A DNA stretch of 64,000 nucleotides from JACPFV01 sp035526825 (GTDB lineage Bacteria; Pseudomonadota; Gammaproteobacteria; Nevskiales; Nevskiaceae): contig DATLBT010000071.1 in NCBI GenBank assembly GCA_035526825.1, forward strand, positions 1-64,000, read 5' to 3'. The position numbers and the translations under genes are program-made. The notes under the pieces are model-generated. The model saw only the letters and a list, made by a program, of their open reading frames with translations, did not search any database and was not told the DNA's origin. Of this stretch, positions 42,275 through 49,977 are shown in pieces; the first letter of the stretch is position 1; every line of letters starts with the position of its first letter.

Positions 42275-43202
42275 GTCGTGCTACAGCCTTTATGGCCTGC
42301 TGATCCAATCGCCGATCCAGCTGCACGCGCCTGTGGTCCAGGGCGAGCCCGATCTTGTCGTGGTCGAGGCCGCTTCGCAGATAGTGCCAGCGGAGCCCGC
42401 CCCGGGCGAACTGCTATGTCGTCTCGAGTATGGGCCAGGCTGGGGTGCGGCCCACGTGAAGACTCCAACCGGATACACGCTGCGTTACTACGGGACCGCG
42501 CAGTTCGAGTTGGACCCGCAGTTGAGAAATGCAACGGTAATTGCCGACTCGTCGATCAATCCCAGCATGGTGCCGGAGTTGTTGCTCGCAAGCGTGCCTG
42601 CGTTTCGCCTGCTGATGACGGGCACCATGGTCCTGCACGCGAGCGTTGTAGCCGCGCACGACAAAGCGATCGCGTTCCTGGCGCACAGTGGCGGGGGGAA
42701 GTCCACGCTGGCAGCGGCCATGTGCGGGAGCGGATTCGCGGCGATTACCGACGATCTGCTGGTCATCGACTGGTGTGCCGACGTGCCAAAAGTGCGTTTC
42801 GGATCTGGCGAACTGCGACTCCGGCCCGACTCTGCGGCGCTGCGCGCCTCCATCACATTCGGTTCGGAACGAGTAACTTCGGACGGCCGCACCGCCGTTT
42901 CATCAGCACTCGCCCACACTGATGCCGCTCCCGAACTGCGCGTCATTATCGTGCCCGTGATCGAGGCCGCCGGGGTAAGAGCGGAGTTGAGACGCCTGGC
43001 CGGTAGCGAATCCTTGAGCGCCGTTCTTGAGCATCTGCGGGTTAGCGGATGGCAGGATGCGTCCGCTTTGCGCCGGGTTTTCCCGGAACAGGTTCGCTTG
43101 GCCCGTACTGTCCCAGTGTACGAACTGAGGCTAGCTCGAGGTCCCGAGGGCTTGCACCAGGCCGTGGAACTGCTCAAACATCTGGAGCTCCGGCGCGAGT
43201 GA
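42267..43202 (+). CDS. HPr-kinase-like peptide kinase of the lasso cluster
   Basis: 311 residues from GTG 42267, overlapping the B1 gene. The P-loop HSGGGKST (140-147) is preceded by MVLHASVVAAHDKAIAFLA, and TDDLLVI (161-167) supplies the downstream acidic residues, all as in HPrK/P-like proteins. Homologues in the paeninodin family phosphorylate the C-terminal Ser of the lasso precursor. The precursor here ends Asn-Ser-Val, offering Ser at the penultimate position. The gene converges with the cyclase gene, and their ends overlap by 29 bases. Confidence 0.8.
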   Translation: MSESCYSLYGLLIQSPIQLHAPVVQGEPDLVVVEAASQIVPAEPAPGELLCRLEYGPGWGAAHVKTPTGYTLRYYGTAQFELDPQLRNATVIADSSINPSMVPELLLASVPAFRLLMTGTMVLHASVVAAHDKAIAFLAHSGGGKSTLAAAMCGSGFAAITDDLLVIDWCADVPKVRFGSGELRLRPDSAALRASITFGSERVTSDGRTAVSSALAHTDAAPELRVIIVPVIEAAGVRAELRRLAGSESLSAVLEHLRVSGWQDASALRRVFPEQVRLARTVPVYELRLARGPEGLHQAVELLKHLELRRE

Positions 43203-44913
43203 GCGCAGCCTCAAGATTTCTCTGGCCGCGGATGAGATAAAGCAGGCCACACTTCTCGTTGTACCCCATCCATCCTCGGCGCATCGTGGTTTTCCGCCAC
43301 TGTGGCGAGACCATATTTTCCAGCGGGGCCCAGGTCTTCTCGTCATCGAGCTGGAGGTCACCTATGGGCCTGCGGAGCTTGTCGAATCGTAGGCCGAAAT
43401 TTCCCTTGTCCTGCCTGTAAAGAGTGGCGTGGGGGACATCCTCATGGACGGCGCCCCTCAAAAGCCGCTTGGTGCCAGGACCGATGAGTTCCGATGGGTG
43501 GCATTCCATGGCCAGCTCGATCACGTCGCGCGAAAGAAATGGAAATACGCGTCGGATGCCATAGTGGCTGCACGCCTCCCAGTTCATGGCGGCGAAGTCG
43601 TTCGTGACATGTCGCGTGAACATGTAGCGGTGCGCCGCAGGAAGCCCATTGACCCACCGGCGCATGCGGGCGAGCTCGTCCTGATACTCCCGCTTCAGTT
43701 CCTCGGGCACGAACTCAAGCAATCCATCCGGGTGCATGACGTAGGGCCGACCGATCGCCGCCAAGACACGACCCTTCAGCCATCGCGCCGGGGCCGATCG
43801 CCCGAAAGGCCAGGCCGAAGGCTCGCTCAAGAGTTCGGAGAGCGCGGTACCCGCAGCCCAATCCGGGGTCGAGAGTCTCGAGCCACAGACTTCATCCGCG
43901 AATTCTCCTCCCAATAGCACACGCACCTGCTGCTCCCGGGTGATTGTTGCCAAGCTGCACAGCGCCGGATGAATCACCGGGAAACTGATCGGCGGCGCCT
44001 GCTGGATGAGCGCTTCAAAGCTGTCCGGCGTGAGGTCGTCTTCCCAAAACCTCGAGACACCGGCCCAAGTCCTCAGGGGGCGCACAAATCCGATTTCCCT
44101 GTCACGCGTAGCAACACCCTCAGGCGGAAGCTGGCTCCACGTCATGATCTGGAACCCAAGTTTCTGCGTCGCCAGCGACAACAGCACGCCGGAGTCGACC
44201 CCTCCACTCAAGCTGAGGAGGTTGGCGCCCTGCGGATCCAAACTTTTGGACAGGGAATCAAGCAGCAGTGCGCGTACCCTGCCCTGGCGACTCCTCGCCA
44301 GCTTCGAATCAGGGCGTAGAGGCGGTTCCAACGGCTGAGGACACCAATAGCGGGTGATGGCGGCCGCCGTATCAGGACTGGCAAAGGTCACCGTTTCACC
44401 AACTGCCAGGCTCCGTACTCCGGCGAGATGCGATCGATTCGAAAGATTGCCCCCCCAGCCCATGACCCAAATCGCATTGGATAAGGGCTCGAGGCCGCCG
44501 CGCCATCCGCCGAAATCGGGGATCGCATCGGCCTGAGTGGAGAACACAAGCCGATCCGGCCCCTGCCAGAAGTAGAGCGGCACCAAGCCCGCAGCCGACC
44601 GCGCCGCATGAACTTTCCCCCCGGACCCCAGAAAAACAAATGTGAAGTCGCCCGGACGCGCCAGAAGACCCTTCACGGTCTCGTCGGCTGTAATGGGCCT
44701 CGAAGCCTCCGCCTGCAGGATCGAGCCTGTGGGGTTCTGGCAGGGCTCCGACCAGCCAATGGAGCGAATGGCAAAAACCCATCCTGAAGCGGGCCGCCAA
44801 ACGACGTCGTAATGTCGCTCCAGGCGGGAATGGGCCCGATTGACCAAGCCGGGATCGGGGCTGCCGAAGGCGAAAATGTTGGCTACGGACCCGCTATTTT
44901 TATCGTCAGCCAA
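43174..44913 (-). CDS. Lasso cyclase-like asparagine synthetase homologue (C protein)
   Basis: About 579 residues from TTG 44913, chosen because GGGAAAGG lies just upstream and the conserved fold starts soon after (SVANIFAFGSPD). The PP-loop ATP-binding site LSGGVDS (about 235-241) is intact, followed by EFADEVCGSRL. The N terminus lacks the Cys2 needed for glutamine hydrolysis, as expected of lasso cyclases that adenylate the Asp/Glu side chain and join it to Gly1. The gene is divergent from the precursor gene across 78 bases. An earlier ATG (45018) would place the start across the precursor gene and is disfavoured. Confidence 0.83.
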   Translation of the reverse strand: MADDKNSGSVANIFAFGSPDPGLVNRAHSRLERHYDVVWRPASGWVFAIRSIGWSEPCQNPTGSILQAEASRPITADETVKGLLARPGDFTFVFLGSGGKVHAARSAAGLVPLYFWQGPDRLVFSTQADAIPDFGGWRGGLEPLSNAIWVMGWGGNLSNRSHLAGVRSLAVGETVTFASPDTAAAITRYWCPQPLEPPLRPDSKLARSRQGRVRALLLDSLSKSLDPQGANLLSLSGGVDSGVLLSLATQKLGFQIMTWSQLPPEGVATRDREIGFVRPLRTWAGVSRFWEDDLTPDSFEALIQQAPPISFPVIHPALCSLATITREQQVRVLLGGEFADEVCGSRLSTPDWAAGTALSELLSEPSAWPFGRSAPARWLKGRVLAAIGRPYVMHPDGLLEFVPEELKREYQDELARMRRWVNGLPAAHRYMFTRHVTNDFAAMNWEACSHYGIRRVFPFLSRDVIELAMECHPSELIGPGTKRLLRGAVHEDVPHATLYRQDKGNFGLRFDKLRRPIGDLQLDDEKTWAPLENMVSPQWRKTTMRRGWMGYNEKCGLLYLIRGQRNLEAALTRAGAPDV

Positions 44914-44934
44914 GGTGGCCTTTCCCGGGGTTTT

Positions 44935-44952
44935 CCGCCACAATCTTGGCGG
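44935..44952. promoter_or_regulatory. Inverted repeat between cyclase and precursor genes
   Basis: CCGCCA (44935-44940) and TGGCGG (44947-44952) form a perfect six-base inverted repeat with a six-base spacer, centred in the 78-base divergent gap. The geometry suits a dimeric regulator acting on both divergent promoters. No convincing -35/-10 pair was found in the gap. Confidence 0.35.
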
Positions 44953-44980
44953 GTCCAGCGTTAATCTAAAGCAGACTGCC

Positions 44981-44985
44981 AGGAG
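44981..44985 (+). promoter_or_regulatory. Shine-Dalgarno site of the lasso precursor
   Basis: AGGAG lies six bases before GTG 44992 and supports real translation of the short precursor gene, even though its start codon is not ATG. Confidence 0.65.
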
Positions 44986-44991
44986 TTCATA

Positions 44992-45150
44992 GTGAAGACT
45001 GGAAACGAAAAGAAGCAAAATGCTCAGCTTGAATCGCCGGCAAAGCGGCCGTACCAGTCACCGGTCTTGTCGCAGCTTGGCGCTATCGGCACGATCACCG
45101 CCGGTGGTGGGCAGAACAAGGCTCCCGACACCGGTAAGAACTCGGTATGA
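44992..45150 (+). CDS. Lasso peptide precursor (A), 52 residues
   Basis: A small gene starting at GTG. The leader contains Tyr21, Pro24, Leu26, Gly30 and Thr36 with the exact spacing Y-x2-P-x-L-x3-G-x5-T known from lasso leaders bound by B1 proteins. With Thr at -2, cleavage after Ala37 leaves the 15-residue core GGGQNKAPDTGKNSV. Gly1 and Asp9 can close a nine-member macrolactam, leaving a six-residue loop and tail (Thr10-Val15). Ser14 is a candidate site for the cluster's HPrK-like kinase. The gene lies between the cyclase and a PqqD-like gene. Cleavage after Ala37 is predicted and not shown. Confidence 0.9.
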   Translation: MKTGNEKKQNAQLESPAKRPYQSPVLSQLGAIGTITAGGGQNKAPDTGKNSV

Positions 45151-45172
45151 ACTCGGACTGAAGGTTCGAGCG

Positions 45173-45439
45173 TTGCGACCCGTTGCAGGAGCCTTAATCC
45201 AGCAAGTCGGCGAGGATCTGGCCCTGTTCCACCCGGCTATCCCGCGCGTCTTCGTCTTGAACTCTGTAGGGGCGGACATCTGGCGGTTGCTCAACGCTGG
45301 ATGCGATAAACCCGCGATCGTCCAGCATCTTCTGAACCTGTATGACACCGATCCTGCAACGCTGCAGATTGACGTGTCCAAGATCATCAGTGACCTGCAG
45401 GTTGCTGGCCTGCTAACCGAGCCCGAAGCCGAGTTCTGA
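45173..45439 (+). CDS. Second PqqD-like protein beside the lasso precursor
   Basis: An 88-residue PqqD-fold protein. TTG 45173 is chosen: GAAGG (45160-45164) lies eight bases upstream, and sequence further upstream in this frame runs through the precursor gene and looks non-coding. Seen: RPVAGALIQQVGEDLALFHPAIPRVFVLNSVGADIWRLL, then PAIVQHLL and the C-terminal VSKIISDLQVAGLLTEPE. It starts 22 bases after the precursor stop, so it is likely co-transcribed with it. It may be the true leader-binding protein or may recruit the following methyltransferase. Confidence 0.75.
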   Translation: MRPVAGALIQQVGEDLALFHPAIPRVFVLNSVGADIWRLLNAGCDKPAIVQHLLNLYDTDPATLQIDVSKIISDLQVAGLLTEPEAEF

Positions 45440-45441
45440 GT

Positions 45442-46398
45442 TTGTACTCCCTGAAAGATTACGGGCGCATGCTGTCCGACCGGGTGCGCATGCGGGCATA
45501 CGTCCGCGCACTCGAGCAAACCGTGCGGCCAGGGTCGGTGGTCGCGGACTTGGGGGCTGGAACGGGAATTTTCTCCTTGCACGCCTGTCGCCTGGGTGCC
45601 CGCCATGTATACGCAGTGGATATGAGCCCGGCGATGACTGTAGCGGCCGCTGCCGCAAAAGCAAACGGGTTTTCCGAAAGGATCACGTGCATACAGGCGG
45701 ATTGCCTCAGGACTTACCTGCCCGAAAAAGTCGACATCGTCATTGGCGATTTGCGGGGCACGCTGCCATTTTTTCCAGGCAATCTGGAAGCCTTCGCGCA
45801 TGCTCAGCGCCACTGGCTGAAGCCGGGCGGTACGCTGATCCCGAAGCGGGATGTCTTGAAAGTTGCTTTGGTTCGCGATCGTTTGCTTTACGAGAAAATA
45901 ACCGGGCCTTGGAGGCATCAGCCCGCGAAGCTGGACCTGAGCATCGCGCTGAAATGGGCAGTTAACCAGTTCGCGCACGTACACCTGAAAGGCTCAGCTC
46001 TGGCCAGCGCCCCTAAAACTTGGGGCAGCATCGACTACGGCGCGGGAATCCAGCGCAATGCCCAACCCCTTAGTTGGAAGTCTCGACGCCGAACCACGGC
46101 TTACGGATTGGCCGTGTGGTTCGACGCGGAACTTACCGCCACAATCGGATTTTCCAACCGCCCGGGCAGCAGCCCTGCTATTTATGGACAGGCATTCCTG
46201 CCCTTCGAAAACCCACTAACCATCTCTGCGGGCGAAAGTCTCCAGGCCGATATTCAACTGACGCAGCTGGACGATTACCTCTGGAGCTGGCAGGTCGAGC
46301 ATCGCGGGAGCGATGGCGCTGTGCGCAGGACATTACGCCAGAGCATGTTCTTGGGGATGATGCTGACCACCGAGGCCCTCAAGAATTTGCGTCAGTGA
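45442..46398 (+). CDS. PRMT-like class I methyltransferase of the lasso cluster
   Basis: A 318-residue protein starting at TTG two bases after the PqqD-like gene. YSLKDYGRMLSDRVRMRAYVRALE (2-25) matches the helix that closes over SAM in protein arginine methyltransferases. VADLGAGTGIFSLHACRLGARHVYAVDMSP is the SAM site, and IGDLRGTLPF stands where PRMTs carry the double-Glu loop, so the acceptor-binding acids are altered. A C-terminal beta-barrel-like region follows. It probably methylates the peptide or its phosphate/sugar decoration; the core has no Arg, but has Lys6, Lys12 and a C-terminal carboxylate. Confidence 0.75.
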   Translation: MYSLKDYGRMLSDRVRMRAYVRALEQTVRPGSVVADLGAGTGIFSLHACRLGARHVYAVDMSPAMTVAAAAAKANGFSERITCIQADCLRTYLPEKVDIVIGDLRGTLPFFPGNLEAFAHAQRHWLKPGGTLIPKRDVLKVALVRDRLLYEKITGPWRHQPAKLDLSIALKWAVNQFAHVHLKGSALASAPKTWGSIDYGAGIQRNAQPLSWKSRRRTTAYGLAVWFDAELTATIGFSNRPGSSPAIYGQAFLPFENPLTISAGESLQADIQLTQLDDYLWSWQVEHRGSDGAVRRTLRQSMFLGMMLTTEALKNLRQ

Positions 46399-46541
46399 GC
46401 AGAACGGGCGGTCGCTTACTACAGTTGTTCGGCTCGAGAACTTCTTGTTTCCCGGTCAGCCGCAACGCCCGGCGCAAGTGCTAACCACGCGCGCTAAAAC
46501 AAACCTAAGCATGCTGTACTGGCGTTTGAAACACCCGGAGC

Positions 46542-47306
46542 TCAGTCCGCCCCGCGCACCAGCACGCCGGCAAGTAGTAGTTCCGTGTAGAAGCGCTGCC
46601 CGGTGTACTTCAGCCCGGCGCTTCCATCCAGCACGAGGCCTTTTCCGAACAGGCAGTACGGCACCACAAGCACCGGGCCCAGCAGAAAACGCCGCGCGCG
46701 ATCGGGCCAGGATAGCTGGGCAAGTGGCGTTGAGCGCAGCTTGCGCGCCTCGAGCCTCATGTACTTGCGCTGCGCGTTGCGCCAGTGATCAAATGACTTA
46801 CGGTCATCGTGATAGATCGGGTTGCGCAACTCTGCGATGCGGCCGACCAGCCGCAGACGCTGGGTATGCCCGTCCTGCACGTACTCGCCGCGTTCACGCC
46901 GAAAGAGCACAATAGAAGGCGGATACAACGACCCGCGCAGCAGCTTGCCGTCCACCAAGTAGACGAAGGGCACGCGGAATCCCGAAATGTCTTCGGGCGG
47001 CTGAACATCTCGGATTTCCGCGACTAGCGCTTCGGACAGCCGGTAATCTGCATCGAGCGCGAGCACCCAAGGAGTCGTCACGCCCGTCTCCCGCAATGCG
47101 ACGTTCCATTGTGCCGCGTGCCCCGCAAACGTCCGCGCGACAACGCGCACCTCCGGATAACGCGCGAGGATATCGCGGGTCGCGTCCGTGCTGTTGCTGT
47201 CTACTACCACCACTTCGCTCGCCCACGAGAGCGCCGCGAGCGAGCGATCAATGTTGGGCGCCTCGTTGAACGTGAGGATCAGCGGTGTGATGTCCGCGAG
47301 GTTCAC
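46542..47306 (-). CDS. GT2 glycosyltransferase, WaaE/KdtX-like
   Basis: A 254-residue transferase. ITPLILTFNEAPNIDRSLAALSWASEVVVVDSNSTDAT at the start, LALDADYRLS as metal site (about 83-92) and LRGSLYPPSIVLFRRERGEYVQDGHTQRL match the beta-1,4-glucosyltransferase (WaaE/LgtF) branch of GT2. A C-terminal hydrophobic region (RFLLGPVLVVPYCLFGKGLVL) may anchor it to the membrane. It is the last gene of the long minus-strand operon and overlaps the preceding GT4 gene by 4 bases. Confidence 0.83.
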   Translation of the reverse strand: MNLADITPLILTFNEAPNIDRSLAALSWASEVVVVDSNSTDATRDILARYPEVRVVARTFAGHAAQWNVALRETGVTTPWVLALDADYRLSEALVAEIRDVQPPEDISGFRVPFVYLVDGKLLRGSLYPPSIVLFRRERGEYVQDGHTQRLRLVGRIAELRNPIYHDDRKSFDHWRNAQRKYMRLEARKLRSTPLAQLSWPDRARRFLLGPVLVVPYCLFGKGLVLDGSAGLKYTGQRFYTELLLAGVLVRGAD

Positions 47307-48448
47307 GACGCAGGCCTGGCGAGGACTCTCTCGTAGAGGGCGCGCAGGCGCTGACCCATCACGGCAGAGGAAAATTCGCGCCGCGCGACGTCCCGTGCTG
47401 CTTCGCCCATCCGCGAGCGCCGCTGCGCGTCACCGAGCACGGCGTCTATCCCGGCGGCGATGCTCGCGCCATCCGTCCCCGTGACCACGCCAGCGCCCGC
47501 CTGCTCAACGAGCCGCGCGAGCGCAACACCACGGGACACCACGCACGGCACGCCAGCCGCCAGAGCCTCCGCAACCGCTATTCCGAAGTTCTCGGAGTAC
47601 GACGGCAGCGCGAACGCAGCTGCCCGACTGAGCAGCTCCGCCTTCGCCTCGCCGCGCACATCCCCTAGCCATTCGACGTGTGCCGCGATTCCGAGCGACT
47701 GGGCCTTGGCCTTGAGCGCCTGCTCGTATGCATTTTCGCCAGCGCCGGCAACTGCCAAGCGAAGCGCCGGGCGTACCGCTGCAACCCGCGCAACAGCATC
47801 AAGCAGGCCCTCGACGTTTTTCTTCGGATCGAGCCTGGAAAGAAAGACCAGTAGGTGCTGATCTACTTCCGCCTTCAAAGGGGCTATGAATGCTTCGTCC
47901 GGAAGCGCTAGCTGAATTACAACACTGCGCATCGGCGCGCCTAGGCCTTCCGCCTCGGCACGTTCTGCGTCGCTGGTGAAATGGACGGCTGCCGCATCGC
48001 GTAGAAGCGAACCTTCAAGGAGCGTAAAGGACAAGCGCTTGAAGAGGGGCCGGTGCTTACGCATCCCATACGCGTTTAGTGCGCCCAGCGGCCGGATGAC
48101 GTAAGGCACCGTAGCGCGGCGCGCGGCCCAAGCGGCGACGACACTTGTGAATGAGAATAGCGCATGTACATGCACGAGGTCGTACTCCCTGACATGCGCA
48201 AGCATCCACCGCACAAAAGGAATTGACACCTTGTAAAACGTCGTGTCCCTGCGGAACAGGTGGCGGCGGCGTCCGCCCCGCACGTCATGCTCAATGGTGG
48301 TCATCTCCGTCGACAAGTCTGTGGCGCAGGTTGATGCCACTTCGACTTTCACACCGACCGCCGCGAGCGCCTGCTCCATGCTGCGCAAAGCCGCCGGCGG
48401 CCCGCCGTCGGACTCCGCCAAGGACGGAAGAACGTGAAGTGTTCTCAC
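47303..48448 (-). CDS. GT4 family glycosyltransferase
   Basis: A 381-residue GT-B transferase starting at GTG 48448, with GGAGGT six bases upstream on the same strand. LHVLPSLAESDGGPPAALRSM is the N-terminal glycine loop. The second domain has LVFLSRLDPKKNVEGLLDAVARV, LSRAAAFALPSYSENFGIAVAEALAAGVPCVVSRG and the E-x7-E pair. It is preceded by an 83-base gap after the Wzy-like gene, the widest break in this operon. Specificity unknown. Confidence 0.88.
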   Translation of the reverse strand: MRTLHVLPSLAESDGGPPAALRSMEQALAAVGVKVEVASTCATDLSTEMTTIEHDVRGGRRRHLFRRDTTFYKVSIPFVRWMLAHVREYDLVHVHALFSFTSVVAAWAARRATVPYVIRPLGALNAYGMRKHRPLFKRLSFTLLEGSLLRDAAAVHFTSDAERAEAEGLGAPMRSVVIQLALPDEAFIAPLKAEVDQHLLVFLSRLDPKKNVEGLLDAVARVAAVRPALRLAVAGAGENAYEQALKAKAQSLGIAAHVEWLGDVRGEAKAELLSRAAAFALPSYSENFGIAVAEALAAGVPCVVSRGVALARLVEQAGAGVVTGTDGASIAAGIDAVLGDAQRRSRMGEAARDVARREFSSAVMGQRLRALYERVLARPAS

Positions 48449-48531
48449 GGTGGGACCTCCAGCGTTATCCGCTTGAGCGCATCGCTAACGAGCGAGCTGT
48501 GACCGAGAATGTAAGGCCGCTTCTCGTCTCG

Positions 48532-49977
48532 TCATCGCCCCCCCGGACCTCGGCTCCGCAGGGCACGCAGTAGCGGCTCGCTTGCAAAGGCGGAAACTAG
48601 GGCCAGAACGATGAATTTCATGAGAACGCTGCCGACCAGTTTAATACTCGTTATCTCGAATTGTGCCGCGTGGATCAGAACAGTCGTGGCAAATGCATAA
48701 CCCATCACCGACATCCCCTCGCGCGCCATGAAATACCGAAGAATTCCGCCCCACGCCATCCCGAGCATCGCGATAGGAACAAACATCAGATACGCGCCAA
48801 AGTCGACGTAAGTCTCGGCCAAGTAACCCATACTGATCGAAGTGCCGAAGTCGGAAACTGGCAGGCCAGTATATTCCCGGGTCATCTGCGAATCGGACGG
48901 GAGCACGTCCTTACCGGGGAAGAGGAGGCGCGGAGTGAGGACGTGGAGCACGGCCTGCCCCCACAGGGCTCCGTCAGTATGAGGAATGTGCGCTGGGACG
49001 CGACTCAGAATTGCCGCAAAGAAGTCCACGTACGCCAGACGTTCGAGCAAATTGTCGACGGAGTCGTCGAACGCATTGGCCTCCAACGTCGAGACCATCG
49101 ATGCGAACGTTCCAATCATTTCAGCAGGCGAGCGGAGAGTTACTTGCTCTCCCGAGCCTTGGTTTAGATACGCCCGGAATTCACGCTTGATGCCAGTCCA
49201 CGCCAACGCAAAGGACAGCAGGAGGACCGCCAAGATGGATACAACCCACAACAACCGCCTGTTGGACACCTTCGACGCCATCAGCGCAATGGCGCACACG
49301 AAAAACACAGTCTGCCATCCCGCAAAGAATCCGATGCCCGAGACGATTTCCAGCACGAAGGCGATCGGCACATAATACAGTCGGCGCCATCGGCGAAATA
49401 CGAGATAGCTGAGCAAGAAGAACAGCACCCATTTCACCGCAGCGATTGCCAATAGAATCTGAGACAACGCCAGGACGTACCAAGCACCAAAAGACAACAC
49501 TCCGCTAGCTACGCCGACTACCAAGTACGCGATAAATACGCGATCAAGCGAAAGGGTCTCCGCTCGACGATGAATGTTGGTGATCTGCGCGGCTCGGAAA
49601 TGCCGCACGGCCATCCACATGCCCGCAGCAAGAACGACCAGTCCCGCCAGACTAAGCAGAGTCGCGCGGCCAACCATGTCAGGGGCCAGCGAATACAGTT
49701 CCGAAATTGGCACGTCGCGATAATTCGCGTGGAATACCTTGGCTGACACTTGGGCCCATTGGTAGCCGGCAGCGAAGAATAGGATAGGCGGCTCCCCTGG
49801 ACGCCAGAGAGCGAGTACCAAGAACGTCAGCGTTGCCATACAGGCAAGCGTTAGCCCGGGGTTTGAGGAAAACGAGGCGAGAAACAATGAAAACAGCAGA
49901 CTGACCACGACGAATGAACGAAAAGGCACCTGTTTTATGGAAGGGACCTTGGGTCCCTGCACAACAACGCTCTTCAC
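48532..49977 (-). CDS. Wzy-like O-antigen polymerase candidate
   Basis: A 481-residue integral membrane protein with roughly 11-12 hydrophobic helices. It lacks obvious Wzy_C motifs but shows the loop pattern of repeat-unit polymerases: a large periplasmic loop in the second half (LSRVPAHIPHTDGALWGQAVLHVLTPRLLFPGKDVLPSDSQM, about 330-375) that includes PRLLFPGK, common in O-antigen polymerase-like proteins of mosaic polysaccharide clusters. Position among GT genes and downstream of the PglK-like flippase supports polymerisation of that glycan. The assignment is by topology and context. Base composition looks lower in G+C than the left half. Confidence 0.65.
   Translation of the reverse strand: MKSVVVQGPKVPSIKQVPFRSFVVVSLLFSLFLASFSSNPGLTLACMATLTFLVLALWRPGEPPILFFAAGYQWAQVSAKVFHANYRDVPISELYSLAPDMVGRATLLSLAGLVVLAAGMWMAVRHFRAAQITNIHRRAETLSLDRVFIAYLVVGVASGVLSFGAWYVLALSQILLAIAAVKWVLFFLLSYLVFRRWRRLYYVPIAFVLEIVSGIGFFAGWQTVFFVCAIALMASKVSNRRLLWVVSILAVLLLSFALAWTGIKREFRAYLNQGSGEQVTLRSPAEMIGTFASMVSTLEANAFDDSVDNLLERLAYVDFFAAILSRVPAHIPHTDGALWGQAVLHVLTPRLLFPGKDVLPSDSQMTREYTGLPVSDFGTSISMGYLAETYVDFGAYLMFVPIAMLGMAWGGILRYFMAREGMSVMGYAFATTVLIHAAQFEITSIKLVGSVLMKFIVLALVSAFASEPLLRALRSRGPGGR

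Noticed and set aside
45020..45172. N-terminal extension of the second PqqD-like protein to an ATG at 45020
   Set aside because: This stretch is the lasso precursor gene read in another frame; it is Arg/Ser-rich and unlike PqqD. A TTG with GAAGG upstream gives a normal PqqD length.
46394..46421. Hairpin AGTGAGC/GCTTACT after the PRMT-like gene as terminator
   Set aside because: The stem contains a G-T pair and no T-run follows, so it does not meet the usual terminator pattern.
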